Positions 10,213 to 20,803 of a stretch of DNA of 21,491 bases are shown here, in pieces. The stretch lies in assembly GCA_015478945.1 (NCBI GenBank), contig JABUQX010022265.1:1-21491 (forward strand), in the 5' to 3' direction. Source of the DNA: Trachelipus rathkii. Lineage: Eukaryota; Arthropoda; Malacostraca; Isopoda; Trachelipodidae. The stretch's first letter is position 1, and each line of letters starts with the position of its first letter. The position numbers were made by a program, and so were the translations under genes. The notes beneath the pieces are model-generated. The model was not told where the DNA came from. It was given only the letters and a program-made list of their open reading frames with translations, and did no database searches.

Positions 10213-10939
10213 CTCTCATAGTTAAATTAGGCAGGTGTTTGAGGTATCTCATTTGCATAACTGTAAAAAGTTTAAAATTTGATGTACTGATAAAACGGAG
10301 TCAAGCTTATTTATATTTTTGTATATGTAATAGCAAAGAAATCTAAATTGGTTATAAAATGTATTCAATTAAGATCAGTCTCAGATAATAATTTGTGCTC
10401 CTAGTTAATTTAGGCGGGTAATTGAGGTATTTCCTTTGCACAACCGTTAAAAATTTTCAATATGATGTAGTAATAAAGCGAAGTCAAGATTATTTATATT
10501 GTTATTTGTATAATAGCAAAGAAATCTAAATTTCTTATAATATGTACTCATGTAAGATCGGTTTTAGACAATAATTTGAGCTCCTACGTAAGTTAGGTAG
10601 GTGTTTGAGCTTTCTCCTTTGCGTAACCGTAAAAAATCTGGTAAAATGATAAAGCGAAGTCAAGCTTATTTATATTGTTATATTTGTAATAGCAAAGAAA
10701 TCTAAATTTTTTGTAATATGTATTGATGTTAGATCGGTTTCAGATAATATTTTGGGCTTCTAGGTAATTTAGGCAGGTGTTTTAGGTATCTCCTTTTCAC
10801 AAATTTAAAAAATTTACAATATGATGTAGTGTTAAAGCATATTCAAGCTTATTTATACTGTTATATGTGTAATAGCAAAGAAATCTAAATTTATTGTAAT
10901 ATGTGTTAATGTTAGATCGGTTTCAAATAATAATTTGGG
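10213..10939 (+). repeat. Higher-order repeat 2, copy A
   Basis: Four variant monomers in order: one with TTTGCTCTC, CATAACTGTAAAAAG and GATGTACTGATAAAACGG (10213); one with GGGTAATTGAGG after the anchor (10398); one with GAGCTCC, TTAGGTAGG and the diagnostic AAAAATCTGGTAAAA that replaces the usual TTTACAATTTGATG region (10581); and one beginning ATATTTTGGGCTTCTAGG (10757). The same order recurs near 17562 and 20804. Confidence 0.85.
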
Positions 10940-11668
10940 CTCCTAGGTAATTTAGGCAGGTCTTTGAGGTATCTCCTTTTCACAAACCTAAAAAATTTAC
11001 AATTTATGTAGTGATAATCAATTTTAAGTTTTTAATATTGTTATATTGTTAGTAGCAAAGAAATCTAAATTTGTTAGTATATGTATTCATGTTAGATCGG
11101 TTTCAGATAATAATTTGGGCTCCTAGTTATTTTAGGTAGGTGTTTGAGATATTGCCTTTGCACAACCGTAAAAAATTTAAATATATGATAGTAATGAAGC
11201 GTAGTCAAAAATATTTATATTGTTATATGTGAAAAAGCAAGATAATCTAAATTCATAATAATATGTATTTCATGTTAGATCGGTTTCAAATAATAGTTTG
11301 GGCTCTTAGGTAATTTATGCAGGTTTTTGAGGTATCTTTTTGCACTCCGTAAATAAGTTTACAATTTGATGTAGTATTAAAGGGTTACACAAGCTTATTT
11401 ATATTGGTTATATGTGGTAATAGCAAAGAAAGTTGCTAAAACGATGTAAAATTAATTTTTATAAGATCGTTTTTAATAATAATTTGGTGTCTCCTAGTTA
11501 ATTTATAACAGGTGTTTTTGATGGTGATCTCATTTGCACAACACGTAAAAAATTTACAATTTGATGTAGTGATAAAAGCGTAGTTTAGCTTTATTTAACA
11601 TCTTATTATAAACAATCTAAATTTGTTATAATATTAATTCATGTTAGATCAGTTCAGATAAATTATTG

Positions 11669-13033
11669 CTCCTAGGTAATTTAAGGCAGGTGTTTTGAGG
11701 TATCTCAATTTCCAAACTGTACAAAATTAAATGATGTAGTGAATAAAGGAAGTCAGCTGTTTTATAATGTTATACTATGTATAGCAAAGAATCTAAATTT
11801 GTTATATTATTATTCTTTTAGTATCAGTTCAGATAAAATTTATGCTCTAGGTATTTAAATATGGTGATTAGATGCTAATTCCTTTGCACAAGCCGTAATA
11901 AATTATACAATTATGGTAGTATAAAGCGTATTCAAGCTCTATTTAATATTGTTTATATTTGTAAATAGCAAAGAAATTTAAATTTGTTGTAACCTGTATT
12001 CATGTTACATCTTTTTCAGATAATAATTTGGGCTCCTAGGTAATTTATTCAGGTGTTTTTAGGTATCTCCTTTTCCCAACCTTAAAATTTTACAATTTGA
12101 TGTAATGATGATGCGAGGTCAAGATTATTTATATTGTTATATGAGTAAAGAATCTAAATTTGTTGTAAATATGTTTTAGTCATGTGATGTCGATGTTGAA
12201 AACTAGTTTGGGCTCCTAGGTATTTTAGGCAGGTGTTTGGAGTTTCTACTTTGTCCATCCGTAAAAAAATTACAATTTGATGTAGTAATAAAGCGTAGTC
12301 AAGCTTATTTATATTGTTATATGTGTATTAGCAAAGAAATCAAATTTTTTGTAATATGTATTTATGTTAGATCAGTTTCAGATAATATTTGTTCTCCTAG
12401 GGCAATTTAGGCAGGTTTTAGAGGAATCTTCTTTGCACAAAACCTTAAAAAATTTAACATTTTTAATATGTAGTGATAAAGCGTTGTCAAGCTTAATTAT
12501 ATTGTTATATGTGTAATAGCAAATAAATCTTAAGTTATTGTAATATGTATTCATGTAAGTTCGATTTCAGATAAAAATTTGGGCTCTTAGGTAATTTAGG
12601 CAGGTGTTTGAGGTATCTCATTTGCACTTCCATAAAAGATTTACAATTTGATGTTGTATTAAAGCGTAGTCAAGCTTATTTATATTGTTATATGTGTAAT
12701 AGCATAGAAATCTAATTTCTTAAAATTTTCATCTCAAACTGATATGTTAATTTCTGAAAACAGAAATTTCTAAGAATTTAGTGATCCTTTGAGTATCTCC
12801 TTTCACAACCGTAAAAATTTTACAATATTATGTAGTGATAAAGCGTAGTAAAGCTTATTTATATTGTTATATTTGTAATATCAAAAAAATCTAAATTTGT
12901 TTTAATATGTATTCATGTTAGATCGGTTTCAGTTAATAATTTGGACATCTAGGTAATTAAGGCAGGTGTTTGAGGTATCTTCTTTGCACAACCGTAAAAA
13001 ATTTACAATTTGATGTACTGATAAAACGGATAA
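11669..13033 (+). repeat. Higher-order repeat 1, copy 4
   Basis: Monomers a (11669), b (11845), c (12033), d (12213), e (12394, undeleted form), f (12584), g (disturbed, about 12775) and h (12946) are in order. Monomer h ends after about 88 bp in a junction at about 13030 to a TTCTAGGTAAATTAGG monomer start. The a and b units here carry many small indels, so their identity rests on motif order (for example TTTAAATATGGTGATT in b). Confidence 0.82.
12721..12790. other. Foreign-looking patch with 8-bp hairpin
   Basis: The usual TTAGATCGG to GTGTTTGAGG part of the monomer is replaced by unrelated AT-rich sequence. It contains a perfect inverted repeat at 12749-12768 (AATTTCTG, loop AAAA, CAGAAATT). 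The satellite resumes at CCTTTGAGTATCTCC. Origin unknown: a small insertion-replacement or a consensus artefact. Confidence 0.5.
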
Positions 13034-13187
13034 ATTCTAGGTAAATTAGGCAGGTATTTGAGGTATCTCCTTTTCAAAACTGTACAAAATTTACAATTTC
13101 ATGTAGAAATAAAGCGTTGTCAAGCTCATTTATATTGTTATATGTGTAATAGCAAAGAAATCTAAATTTCTTGTAATATGTTTCATA

Positions 13188-13201
13188 TTTTTTTTTTTTT
13201 T
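13188..13201. repeat. Poly-T(14) insertion in a monomer
   Basis: A run of 14 T interrupts the conserved ATTCATGTTAGATCGG block, leaving ATGTTTCATA before it and CTTAGATCGG after it. Surrounding monomers are clean, and no other monomer has a T run here. It is compatible with homopolymer slippage, or with a very short retroposition scar on the minus strand (as poly-A), but no retrotransposon body accompanies it. Confidence 0.85.
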
Positions 13202-13863
13202 CTTAGATCGGTTTCAGATAATAATTTGGGCTAATAGATAATTTAGGCATGTAATTGAGGTATCTTTTTTGCACAACCGTAAAAAATTTACAATATAATA
13301 TAGTACTGAAGTGTAGTCAAGCCTATTTATATTGTTATATGTGAAAATCAAAGAAATGTAAATTTCATATAATATGTATTCATGTTAGATCGGTTTCAAA
13401 TAATAATTTGGGCTCTTAGGTAATTTAGGCAGGTTTTTGAGGTATTTCCTTTGCACATCCGTAAATAATTTACAATTTTTTGTCGTTATAAAGCATAGAC
13501 AAGCTTCTTTATATTGTTATATGTGTAATAGCATAAAAAATCTATATTTCTTATAATATGTATGAATGTTAGATCGGTTTCAGATAATAATTTGGGCTCC
13601 TAGTTAATTTAGGCATGTGTTTGAGATATCTCCTTTGCAAAATTATAAAAAAATTACAATTTGATGTAGTAATAAAGCGTAATCAAGCTTTTTTATACTG
13701 TTATATGTGCAATAGCAAATAAATCTAAATTTGTTGTAATATGTATTCATGTTAGATCGGTTTCAGACAATAATTTGGGCTCCTAGGTAATTTAGGCAGA
13801 TTTGTGAGGTATCTCATTTTTACAAAGTACAAAAATTTCAATTTGATGTAATGATAAAGCGTA

Positions 13864-13905
13864 GTGAAGCTTATTTATATTGTTATATATGTAATTGAGG
13901 TATCT
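13864..13905 (+). repeat. Truncated monomer junction with ATGTAAT microhomology
   Basis: ATTGTTATATATGTAAT from the middle of one unit runs directly into TGAGGTATC from the start of another. The seven bases ATGTAAT occur in both parents (TATATGTAATAGC and GGCATGTAATTGAGG). Anchors 13780 and 14064 are 284 bp apart, a loss of about 82 bp. Confidence 0.8.
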
Positions 13906-14246
13906 TCTTTGCACAACAGTAATAAATTTACAATTTGATGTAGTGATAAAGCGTTGTCAAGCTTATTTATATTGTTATATGTGCAATAGCAAAGAAATCT
14001 AAATTTCTTGTTAATATGTTATCTCACTGTTAACGATCAGTATTCAGAATAATCAATTTTGGGCTCCTAGATAATTTAGTCATGTAATTGAGGTATCTTC
14101 TTTGCCCAACCGTAAAAAATTTACAATATGATGTAGTGATAAAGCGTAGTCAAGCTTTTTTATGTTGTTATATGTGCAATAGCAAAAAAATCTAAATTTC
14201 TTGTTATATGTATTCATGTAAGATCGGTTTCAGATAATAATTTGGG

Positions 14247-14429
14247 CTACTAGGTAATTTAGGCAGGTGTTTTAGGTATCTCCTTTTCACAACCTTAAAA
14301 AATTTACAATTTGATGTAGTGATTAAACGTAGTCCAGCTTATTTATATTGTTATATGTTTAATGGCAAAGAAATCTAAATTTGTTGTAATATGTATTCAT
14401 GTTAGATCGGTTTCAGATAATAATTTGGG
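14247..14429 (+). repeat. Representative clean 183-bp monomer
   Basis: This unit runs from one CTCC-equivalent anchor (here CTAC) to the base before the next and is 183 bp long. It contains the GTCCAGCTT variant of the usual AAGCTT region, the GCAAAGAAATCTAAATTTG block and the ATTCATGTTAGATCGG block unchanged. It sits in one of the cleanest runs of the array (about 13920-15160), useful as a reference for consensus building. Confidence 0.9.
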
Positions 14430-15024
14430 CTCCGAGGAAATTTAGAAAGGTGTTTGAGGTATCTCCTTTGCTAATCCGTAAAAAAATTTACAATTTGATG
14501 CAGTAATAGAGCGTTGTCAAGCTTATTTATATTGTGATATGTGTAATAGCAAAGAAATCTAAATTTCTTATAATATGTATTCAAGTTAGATCGGTTTGAG
14601 ATAGAAATTTGGGCTCTTAGGTAATTTATTCAGGTGTTTGAGGTATCTCATTTTCACAACTGTACAAAATTTACAATTTGATGGTAGTGTAAGCGTTGGT
14701 CAAGCTTATTTATATTGTTATATGTGTAATAGCAAAGAAATATAAATTTGTTGTAATATGTATTCATGTTAGTTCGGTTTCAAATAACAATTTTGGCTCC
14801 TAGGTAATTTAGGTATGTGTTTGAGGTATCTTTTTTCCGTAACTTTAAAAAATTTACAATTTTAAGTAGTGATAAAGAGTAGTCAAGCTTTTTTATATTG
14901 TTATATGTGTAATAGAAAAGAAATCTAAATTTATTGTAACATGTATTAATGTTAGATCGGTTTTAGATAATAATTTGGGCTCCAAGGTAATTTAGGCAGG
15001 TGTTTGAGGTAACTCCTTTTCCCC

Positions 15025-15045
15025 GTAAAAAAAATTTTTTTTTAC
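15025..15045. repeat. 21-bp perfect palindrome, expanded monomer dyad
   Basis: The usual 13-bp dyad GTAAAAAATTTAC has become GT, eight A, nine T, AC, giving a perfect 10+1+10 inverted repeat. It lies at the position of the normal dyad, and the bases before it (CACAACC) are reduced to CCCC. It could extrude as a hairpin; homopolymer miscalling is an alternative cause. Confidence 0.8.
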
Positions 15046-17561
15046 GATTGAATGGCAGTATAAGCGTAGTCAAGCAGCTTATTTATATTGTTATATGTGT
15101 AATAGCAAAGAAATCTAAATTTCTTATAATATGTATTCATGTTAGATCGGTTTGATATAGAAATTTATACTCTTAGGTAATTTAGGCAGGTGTTTTTAGG
15201 TATCTATCTCCTTTGCACAACCATAAAAAATTTACAATTTGATGTAGTGTTAAAGCGTAGTCAAGCTTATTTATATTGTTATATGTTTAATAGCAAAGAT
15301 TAAAGATTTGTTGTAAATATGTATCATGTTAGAATGTTTCGATCAATAATTTGGGGCTCTAGAGTAAATTAGTTCAATGTTTGAGGTGATCTCGGCTTGC
15401 AAATCAGAAAACTTTAACACAATTTTGATTAGTGATAAAGGTAGCCTAGAATATTTATAATGTTATATGTGTAATAGCAAAAGAAATCTAAATTTGTAGT
15501 ATACGTATTAATGTTAGATTGGTTTCAGATAATAATTTGGGCTCCTAGGTAATTAAAGCAGGTGTTTGAGGTGTCTCCTTTGTACAACCGTAAAATATTT
15601 ACAATTTGATATAGATATAGAAGATTTGTTAAGCTTATTTATATTGTTATATGTGTAATAGCATAGAAATCGAAATTTGTTATAATATGTATTCATGTTA
15701 GATCTGTTTAAGATTATAATTTGGGCTCCCCTAGGTATTTAGGCAGGTGTTTAGGTGTTTGAGGTATCTAGCTTTTGCACAACCGTAAATAAATTTACAA
15801 TTTGATGGTAGGTATAAAAATTTGTCAAGCTATTAATAGATTGGTTATATATGTAATTGTTAACAAAGAAATTAAATTGTGTTATATGATAATGTATACA
15901 TGTTAGAAATCAGTTTCAGATAATATTTGGGCTCCTAGGTAATTTAGGTATGTGGTTAAGGTATCTCCTTTGTGCACAGCAGCAAAAAATTTACAATTGT
16001 GATGTGGTGATAAGCACACAGACTAGCATTATTATATATGGTTAAAAATGTGTACGCAAAGAAATTTAAATTTGGTATAATATAATATATTTTCATGTTA
16101 GATCAGTTTCAGATAATAATTTGGGCTCACAGGTAATTAAGGCATGTAGTTGAAGTATCTGCTTTGCACAATCGTAAAAATTTACCATATTTAGTTTATG
16201 ATAAAGCAGTGTCAGCTTATTATAGTTGTTTGTGTAATTGCAAAAGGAAACTTTAATTTGTCTGAATTTGGTATTCATTTTTAAATGTTTCTATAGATTT
16301 TGTCTAGATTAATTTGGTCAGTAAAAAATTTTAAATTTGGATGTAGTGATAAAGCAAAGTCAACCTTTTTTATTTTGCTATAAGTGGTAAAAGCAAGAAA
16401 TCTTTAATTACTTATAATATGAATTCATGTTAGATTGGTTTCAAGATAATTATTTGGGCTCCTAAATAATTTAGGCAGGTGTGTAGGTATCTTCTTTGCA
16501 TAACTTTAAAAAAAAATGTAACATATGATGTAGTGTAAAGCATATTTAAACTTATTTATATTTAATAATATAATTGCAAGAAATCTAAATTTGTTGTAAT
16601 ATGTATTCATTTTAGATCGATTTCGATATAATATTGGGGTCTCCTAGGTAATTTAACAGGTTTTGGAGGTATTCCTATTGAACATTGTCGTAAAAGATTT
16701 ACAAATTTGAGTAGTAAAAGCGCAGTCAACCAATTATATTGTTATATATTAAAAGCAAAAGGAAATCTAAATTTGTTGTAATATGTATCATTTAGAATGT
16801 TGTCGTTCATATAAGTGAATTTGGGCTCCTTTAAGCTAGTTTAGGCAGGTTTTAAGGTTCTATTTTCAAAACTGTACAAATTTACATTTTGATGTAGTGC
16901 TAAAGCGTAGCAAGCTATATATTATTGTTATATTTGTAATATCAAAGAAATTCTAAATTTGTTTCAATTTGTAGTTCATGTTAGATCAGTTAAAGACAAT
17001 ATTGGTTAATGAGGTAGTTTAGGGCAATGTGGTTTTGAGGTATTTTTTTGAACCCTATAGAAAATGATACAACTTGATGTAGTGATAAAGCGTAAGCAAG
17101 CTTATTTATTGTTATATGTGTAATACAAAGAAATCTAAATTTTCTCTAATATGTATTCATGTTAGAATTCAGTTTCAGAATAATAATTTTGGCTCCTAGT
17201 AAATTTAGGCAGTGTTTTGAGGTATTCTCCTTTGCATAACCCGTAAACAATTTACAATAGATGTAGTTTTAAAGCATATTCAAGCCTTAATTTATAATGT
17301 TATATGTGTAATAGCAATGAAATCTAAATTTTTTGCAATATGTTTTCAAGTTAGATCAGTTTCAAATAATAATTTGGGCTCCTGGGTAATTTAGGCAGGT
17401 ACTTTGAGGTATTCTCCTTTGCAAAACCTTAAAAAATTTACAATTTGATGTAGTAATAAAGCGTAGTCAAGTTTTTATATGGCTATATGTGTAGTAGCAA
17501 AGAAATCCAAATTTGTTATAATTTGTATTCATGTTAGATCGGTTTCACATAATAATTTGCT

Positions 17562-18279
17562 CTCCTAGTTAAATTAGGCAGGTGTTTGAGGTATCTCATT
17601 TGCATAACTGTAAAAAGTTTAAAATTTGATGTACTGATAAAACGGAGTCAAGCTTATTTATATTGTTATATATGTAATAACAAAAAATCTAAATTTGTTA
17701 TAAAATGTATTCAATAAAGATCAGTTTCAGATAATATTTTGGGCTCCTACTTAATTTAGGCACTTAATTGAGGTATCTCCTTTGCACAACCGATAAATAT
17801 TTGCAATATGATGTAGTAATAAAGCGTAGTCAAGATATTGTAATATTGGTTATATTAATTATGTCATGTATGATTGTGTTTCTTAATATATTCGCTGATG
17901 TGGGATCGGTTTTCAGATAATAATTTGAGCTCCAAGTTAAGTTAGGTAGGTGTTTGAGTAACCGTAAAAAATCTGGTAAAGTGATAAAGCGAGGTCAAGC
18001 TTATTTATAGTTATATTTGTAATAGCAGAAGAAATCTAAAATTTCTGTAATATGTATGATGTTAGATCGGTTTCAGATAATATTTTGGGTTCCTAGGTAA
18101 TTTAGACAGGTGTTTTAGGTATTTTTTTTGTCGAACTTAAAAAGTTTTACAAATTATATTTCGTGTAATAAAGCGTTGACAAGCTCATTTATATTGTTAT
18201 ATATGTATAGGATAAGTAATCTAAATTTTTTGTAATATGTTATTTAATGTTTAATCTTTTTCTGATAACGAATTTGCGG
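17562..18279 (+). repeat. Higher-order repeat 2, copy B
   Basis: The same four variants as at 10213, at 17562, 17744, 17930 and 18090, including GATGTACTGATAAAACGG and AAAAATCTGGTAAAG. The third monomer is further shortened, going straight from GTGTTTGAG to TAACCGTAAAA. The block is preceded by two monomers (17193, 17379; GCAATGAAATC, TTTTCAAGTTAGATCAG) that also precede copy C. Confidence 0.83.
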
Positions 18280-19010
18280 CTTCTATGTAATTAGACAGGT
18301 ATTTGAGTATCTCCTTTAAAAACCATTCAAATTTACAATTTGAATGTAGGAATAAAGCGTAGTCAAGCTTATTTTATTGTTTATGTGTAATAGCAAGAAT
18401 ACTAAATATGTTTATAATATGTATTCATTTAGGATCGGTTTCAGATAGTAAATGTTGGGACCTAGATTAATTTAAGGCATGTAATTTAGGGTATCTCTTT
18501 GCACACCGTAAAATTTACAATTTGATGTAGTGATAAAGCGTTTCAAGCTACTTATATTGTTATATGTGTAATAGCAAAGAAAATCTAAAAATTTTTAAAT
18601 TAGTATCATGTTAGATCGGTTTCAGATAAATATTTGGGCTAATAGGTAATTTAGGCAGGTGTTTGAGGTATTGCACTTTGCACAACTGTAAAAACATTTT
18701 CAAATATGAATATATTAAAGTAGGCGTAGTCAAGCCTTTTTATATTGTTATTTGTGAAAAAGCAAAGAAATCTAAATTTCATATAATATGTATTCATGTT
18801 AGATCGGTTTCAAATAATAATTTGGGCTCTTAGGTAATTTAGACAGGTTTTTGAGGTATCTCATTTGCACATCCGTAAAAAAATTACAATTTAATTGTAG
18901 TAATAAAGCGTAGACAAGCTTATTTATATTGTTATATGTGTAATAGCAAAGAAATCTAAATTTCTTATAACATGTATGAATGTTAGATCGAATTCAGATA
19001 ATAATTTGGG

Positions 19011-19186
19011 CTCCTAGGTAAGTTAGGTAGGTGTTTGAGGTATCTTCTTTGCATAACCGTAAAAAGTTTAAAAATTGATTAGCTAGTTTAGGCAGGTGTT
19101 TAAGGTTTCTTATTTTCAAAACTGTACAAAATTTACATTTTGATGTAGTGACAGAGCGTAGTCAAGCTTATATATATTGTTATATA
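19011..19186 (+). repeat. 176-bp near-identical block, copy 1
   Basis: This block joins the start of a GTTAGGTAGG-type monomer to an AGCTAGTTTAGG-type monomer through a deletion at about 19078. It matches 20041-20216 at 175 of 176 positions; the only difference is G at 19124 against T at 20154. Sequence on both sides differs clearly between the two places. Confidence 0.93.
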
Positions 19187-20040
19187 TGTAATATCAAAGA
19201 AATCTAAATTTGTTTAATTATGTGTTCATGTTAGATCAGTTAAAGACAATAATTTGGGTTAATAGGTAGTTTAGGCATGTGTTTGAGGTATTTTTTTGCA
19301 ACCCTATAAAAAATTTATGCTTCTAGGTAATTTAATCATGTGCTTGAGGTATTTCCTTTGCTCAACCGTAAAATAATTACAATTTGATGTAGTAATATAC
19401 CGTAGTAAAGCTTATTTATATTGTTATATTGTATTAGCAAAGAAATCTAAATTTATTGTGATATGTATTCATGTTAGATCGGTTTCGGATAATAATTTGG
19501 TCTCCTAGGTAATTAGGCAGGTGTTTGAGTAAATCCTCCTTGCAAAAACATTTACACATTTGTGTAGTAATAAAGCGTAGTCAAGCTTATTTATATTGTT
19601 ATATGTGTAATAGCCAAGAAATCTAAATTTGTTGTAAAATGTATTCATGTTAGATCGGTATCAGATCTTAATTTGGGCTCCTAGGTAATTTATTCAGGTG
19701 TTTTTGGTATTTCCTTTTCACAAAAGTAAAAAATTTACAATTTAATGTAGTGATTGATAGTCAAGCTCATTTATATTGTTATATGTGAAATAGCAAAGAA
19801 ATATAAATATGTTGTAATATGTTTTCATATTAGATCGGTTTCAGATAATAATTTGGGCTCCTAGGTAATTTAGGCAGGTGTTTGAAGTTTCTTTTCTGCC
19901 AATCCGTAAAAAAATTACAATTTGATGTCGTAATAAAGCGAAGTCAATCTTATTTATATTGTTATATGTGTAATTGCATAGAAATCTAAATTTGTTGTAA
20001 TAAGTATTCAAGTTAGATCGGTTTCAGATAATAATTTAGG

Positions 20041-20216
20041 CTCCTAGGTAAGTTAGGTAGGTGTTTGAGGTATCTTCTTTGCATAACCGTAAAAAGTTTA
20101 AAAATTGATTAGCTAGTTTAGGCAGGTGTTTAAGGTTTCTTATTTTCAAAACTTTACAAAATTTACATTTTGATGTAGTGACAGAGCGTAGTCAAGCTTA
20201 TATATATTGTTATATA
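20041..20216 (+). repeat. 176-bp near-identical block, copy 2
   Basis: Partner of 19011-19186, with the same internal deletion junction (AAAATTGATT joined to AGCTAGTTTAGG). Similarity ends exactly where the sequence becomes anomalous at 20217, so the right end could be a recombination breakpoint or an assembly join. Confidence 0.93.
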
Positions 20217-20345
20217 GAATAATTGAAGCATTAATAAAAATCCTATATTCCTATACCTTTGTTAAAAAATCCTAGCAACTTCCTATGCCTCCTACAACAT
20301 ACTCTTACTGACAAACCTATAAAAATATACAACAGTATAATCTAC
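20217..20345. other. Anomalous segment in place of a monomer part
   Basis: Between the end of the 176-bp block and TATTTTTATTTATTTGTG there are about 130 bases unlike the satellite, with short C-rich words (CCTATATTCC, CCTAGCAAC, CTTCCTATGCC). A faint collinear resemblance remains (CCTAG, then GACAAACCTATAAAAATATACAA against GCACAACCGTAAAAAATTTACAA, given here only in part). The span to the next anchor at 20447 is close to what a decayed monomer would take. It may be a very diverged unit or a poor consensus. Confidence 0.5.
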
Positions 20346-20803
20346 AACTAATATTTTTATTTATTTGTGTTATAATGTATATAGCTAAAGAATCTAAATT
20401 TCTTATAATATTTTAAAATTGAATCAGTTTCAGATAATAATTTTGGCTCCTAGGTATTTAGGCAGGTGTTGAGGTATCCTCCTTTGATACCGTGTAAAAA
20501 TTACAATAATGATGTAGTGTTAGCAATCAATGCTTATTTATAATGTTATGATATAGCAATGAATCTAAAATTTTGCACAATATGTTTTCAAGTTAGATCA
20601 GTTTAATAATCTGGGCTCCTAGGAAATTTAGGCAGGTCTTTGAGGTAATCTCCTTTGCAAAGCCTTAAAAAATTTACAATTTGCTTAGTAATAAAGCGTA
20701 GTCAAGTTTTTTTATATTGTTATATATCTATGTTAACTAAGAAATCCCAAAATTGTTATAATTTGTATTCATGTTAGATTCGGTTCCACATAAAAAATTT
20801 GAG

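Noticed and set aside
14335..14360. Yeast ARS-consensus-like ATTTATATTGT in monomers
   Set aside because: Ten of eleven positions match, but such matches are frequent by chance in AT-rich DNA, and the consensus is specific to budding yeast.
14380..14420. CENP-B-box-like motif in ATTCATGTTAGATCGG
   Set aside because: TTC, the central A and two of the final G positions match, about six of nine core bases ungapped, and the CGG is offset by one. That is too weak for a call in an organism that may lack CENP-B.
16093..16278. 61-codon minus-strand frame
   Set aside because: Satellite sequence in a disturbed stretch.
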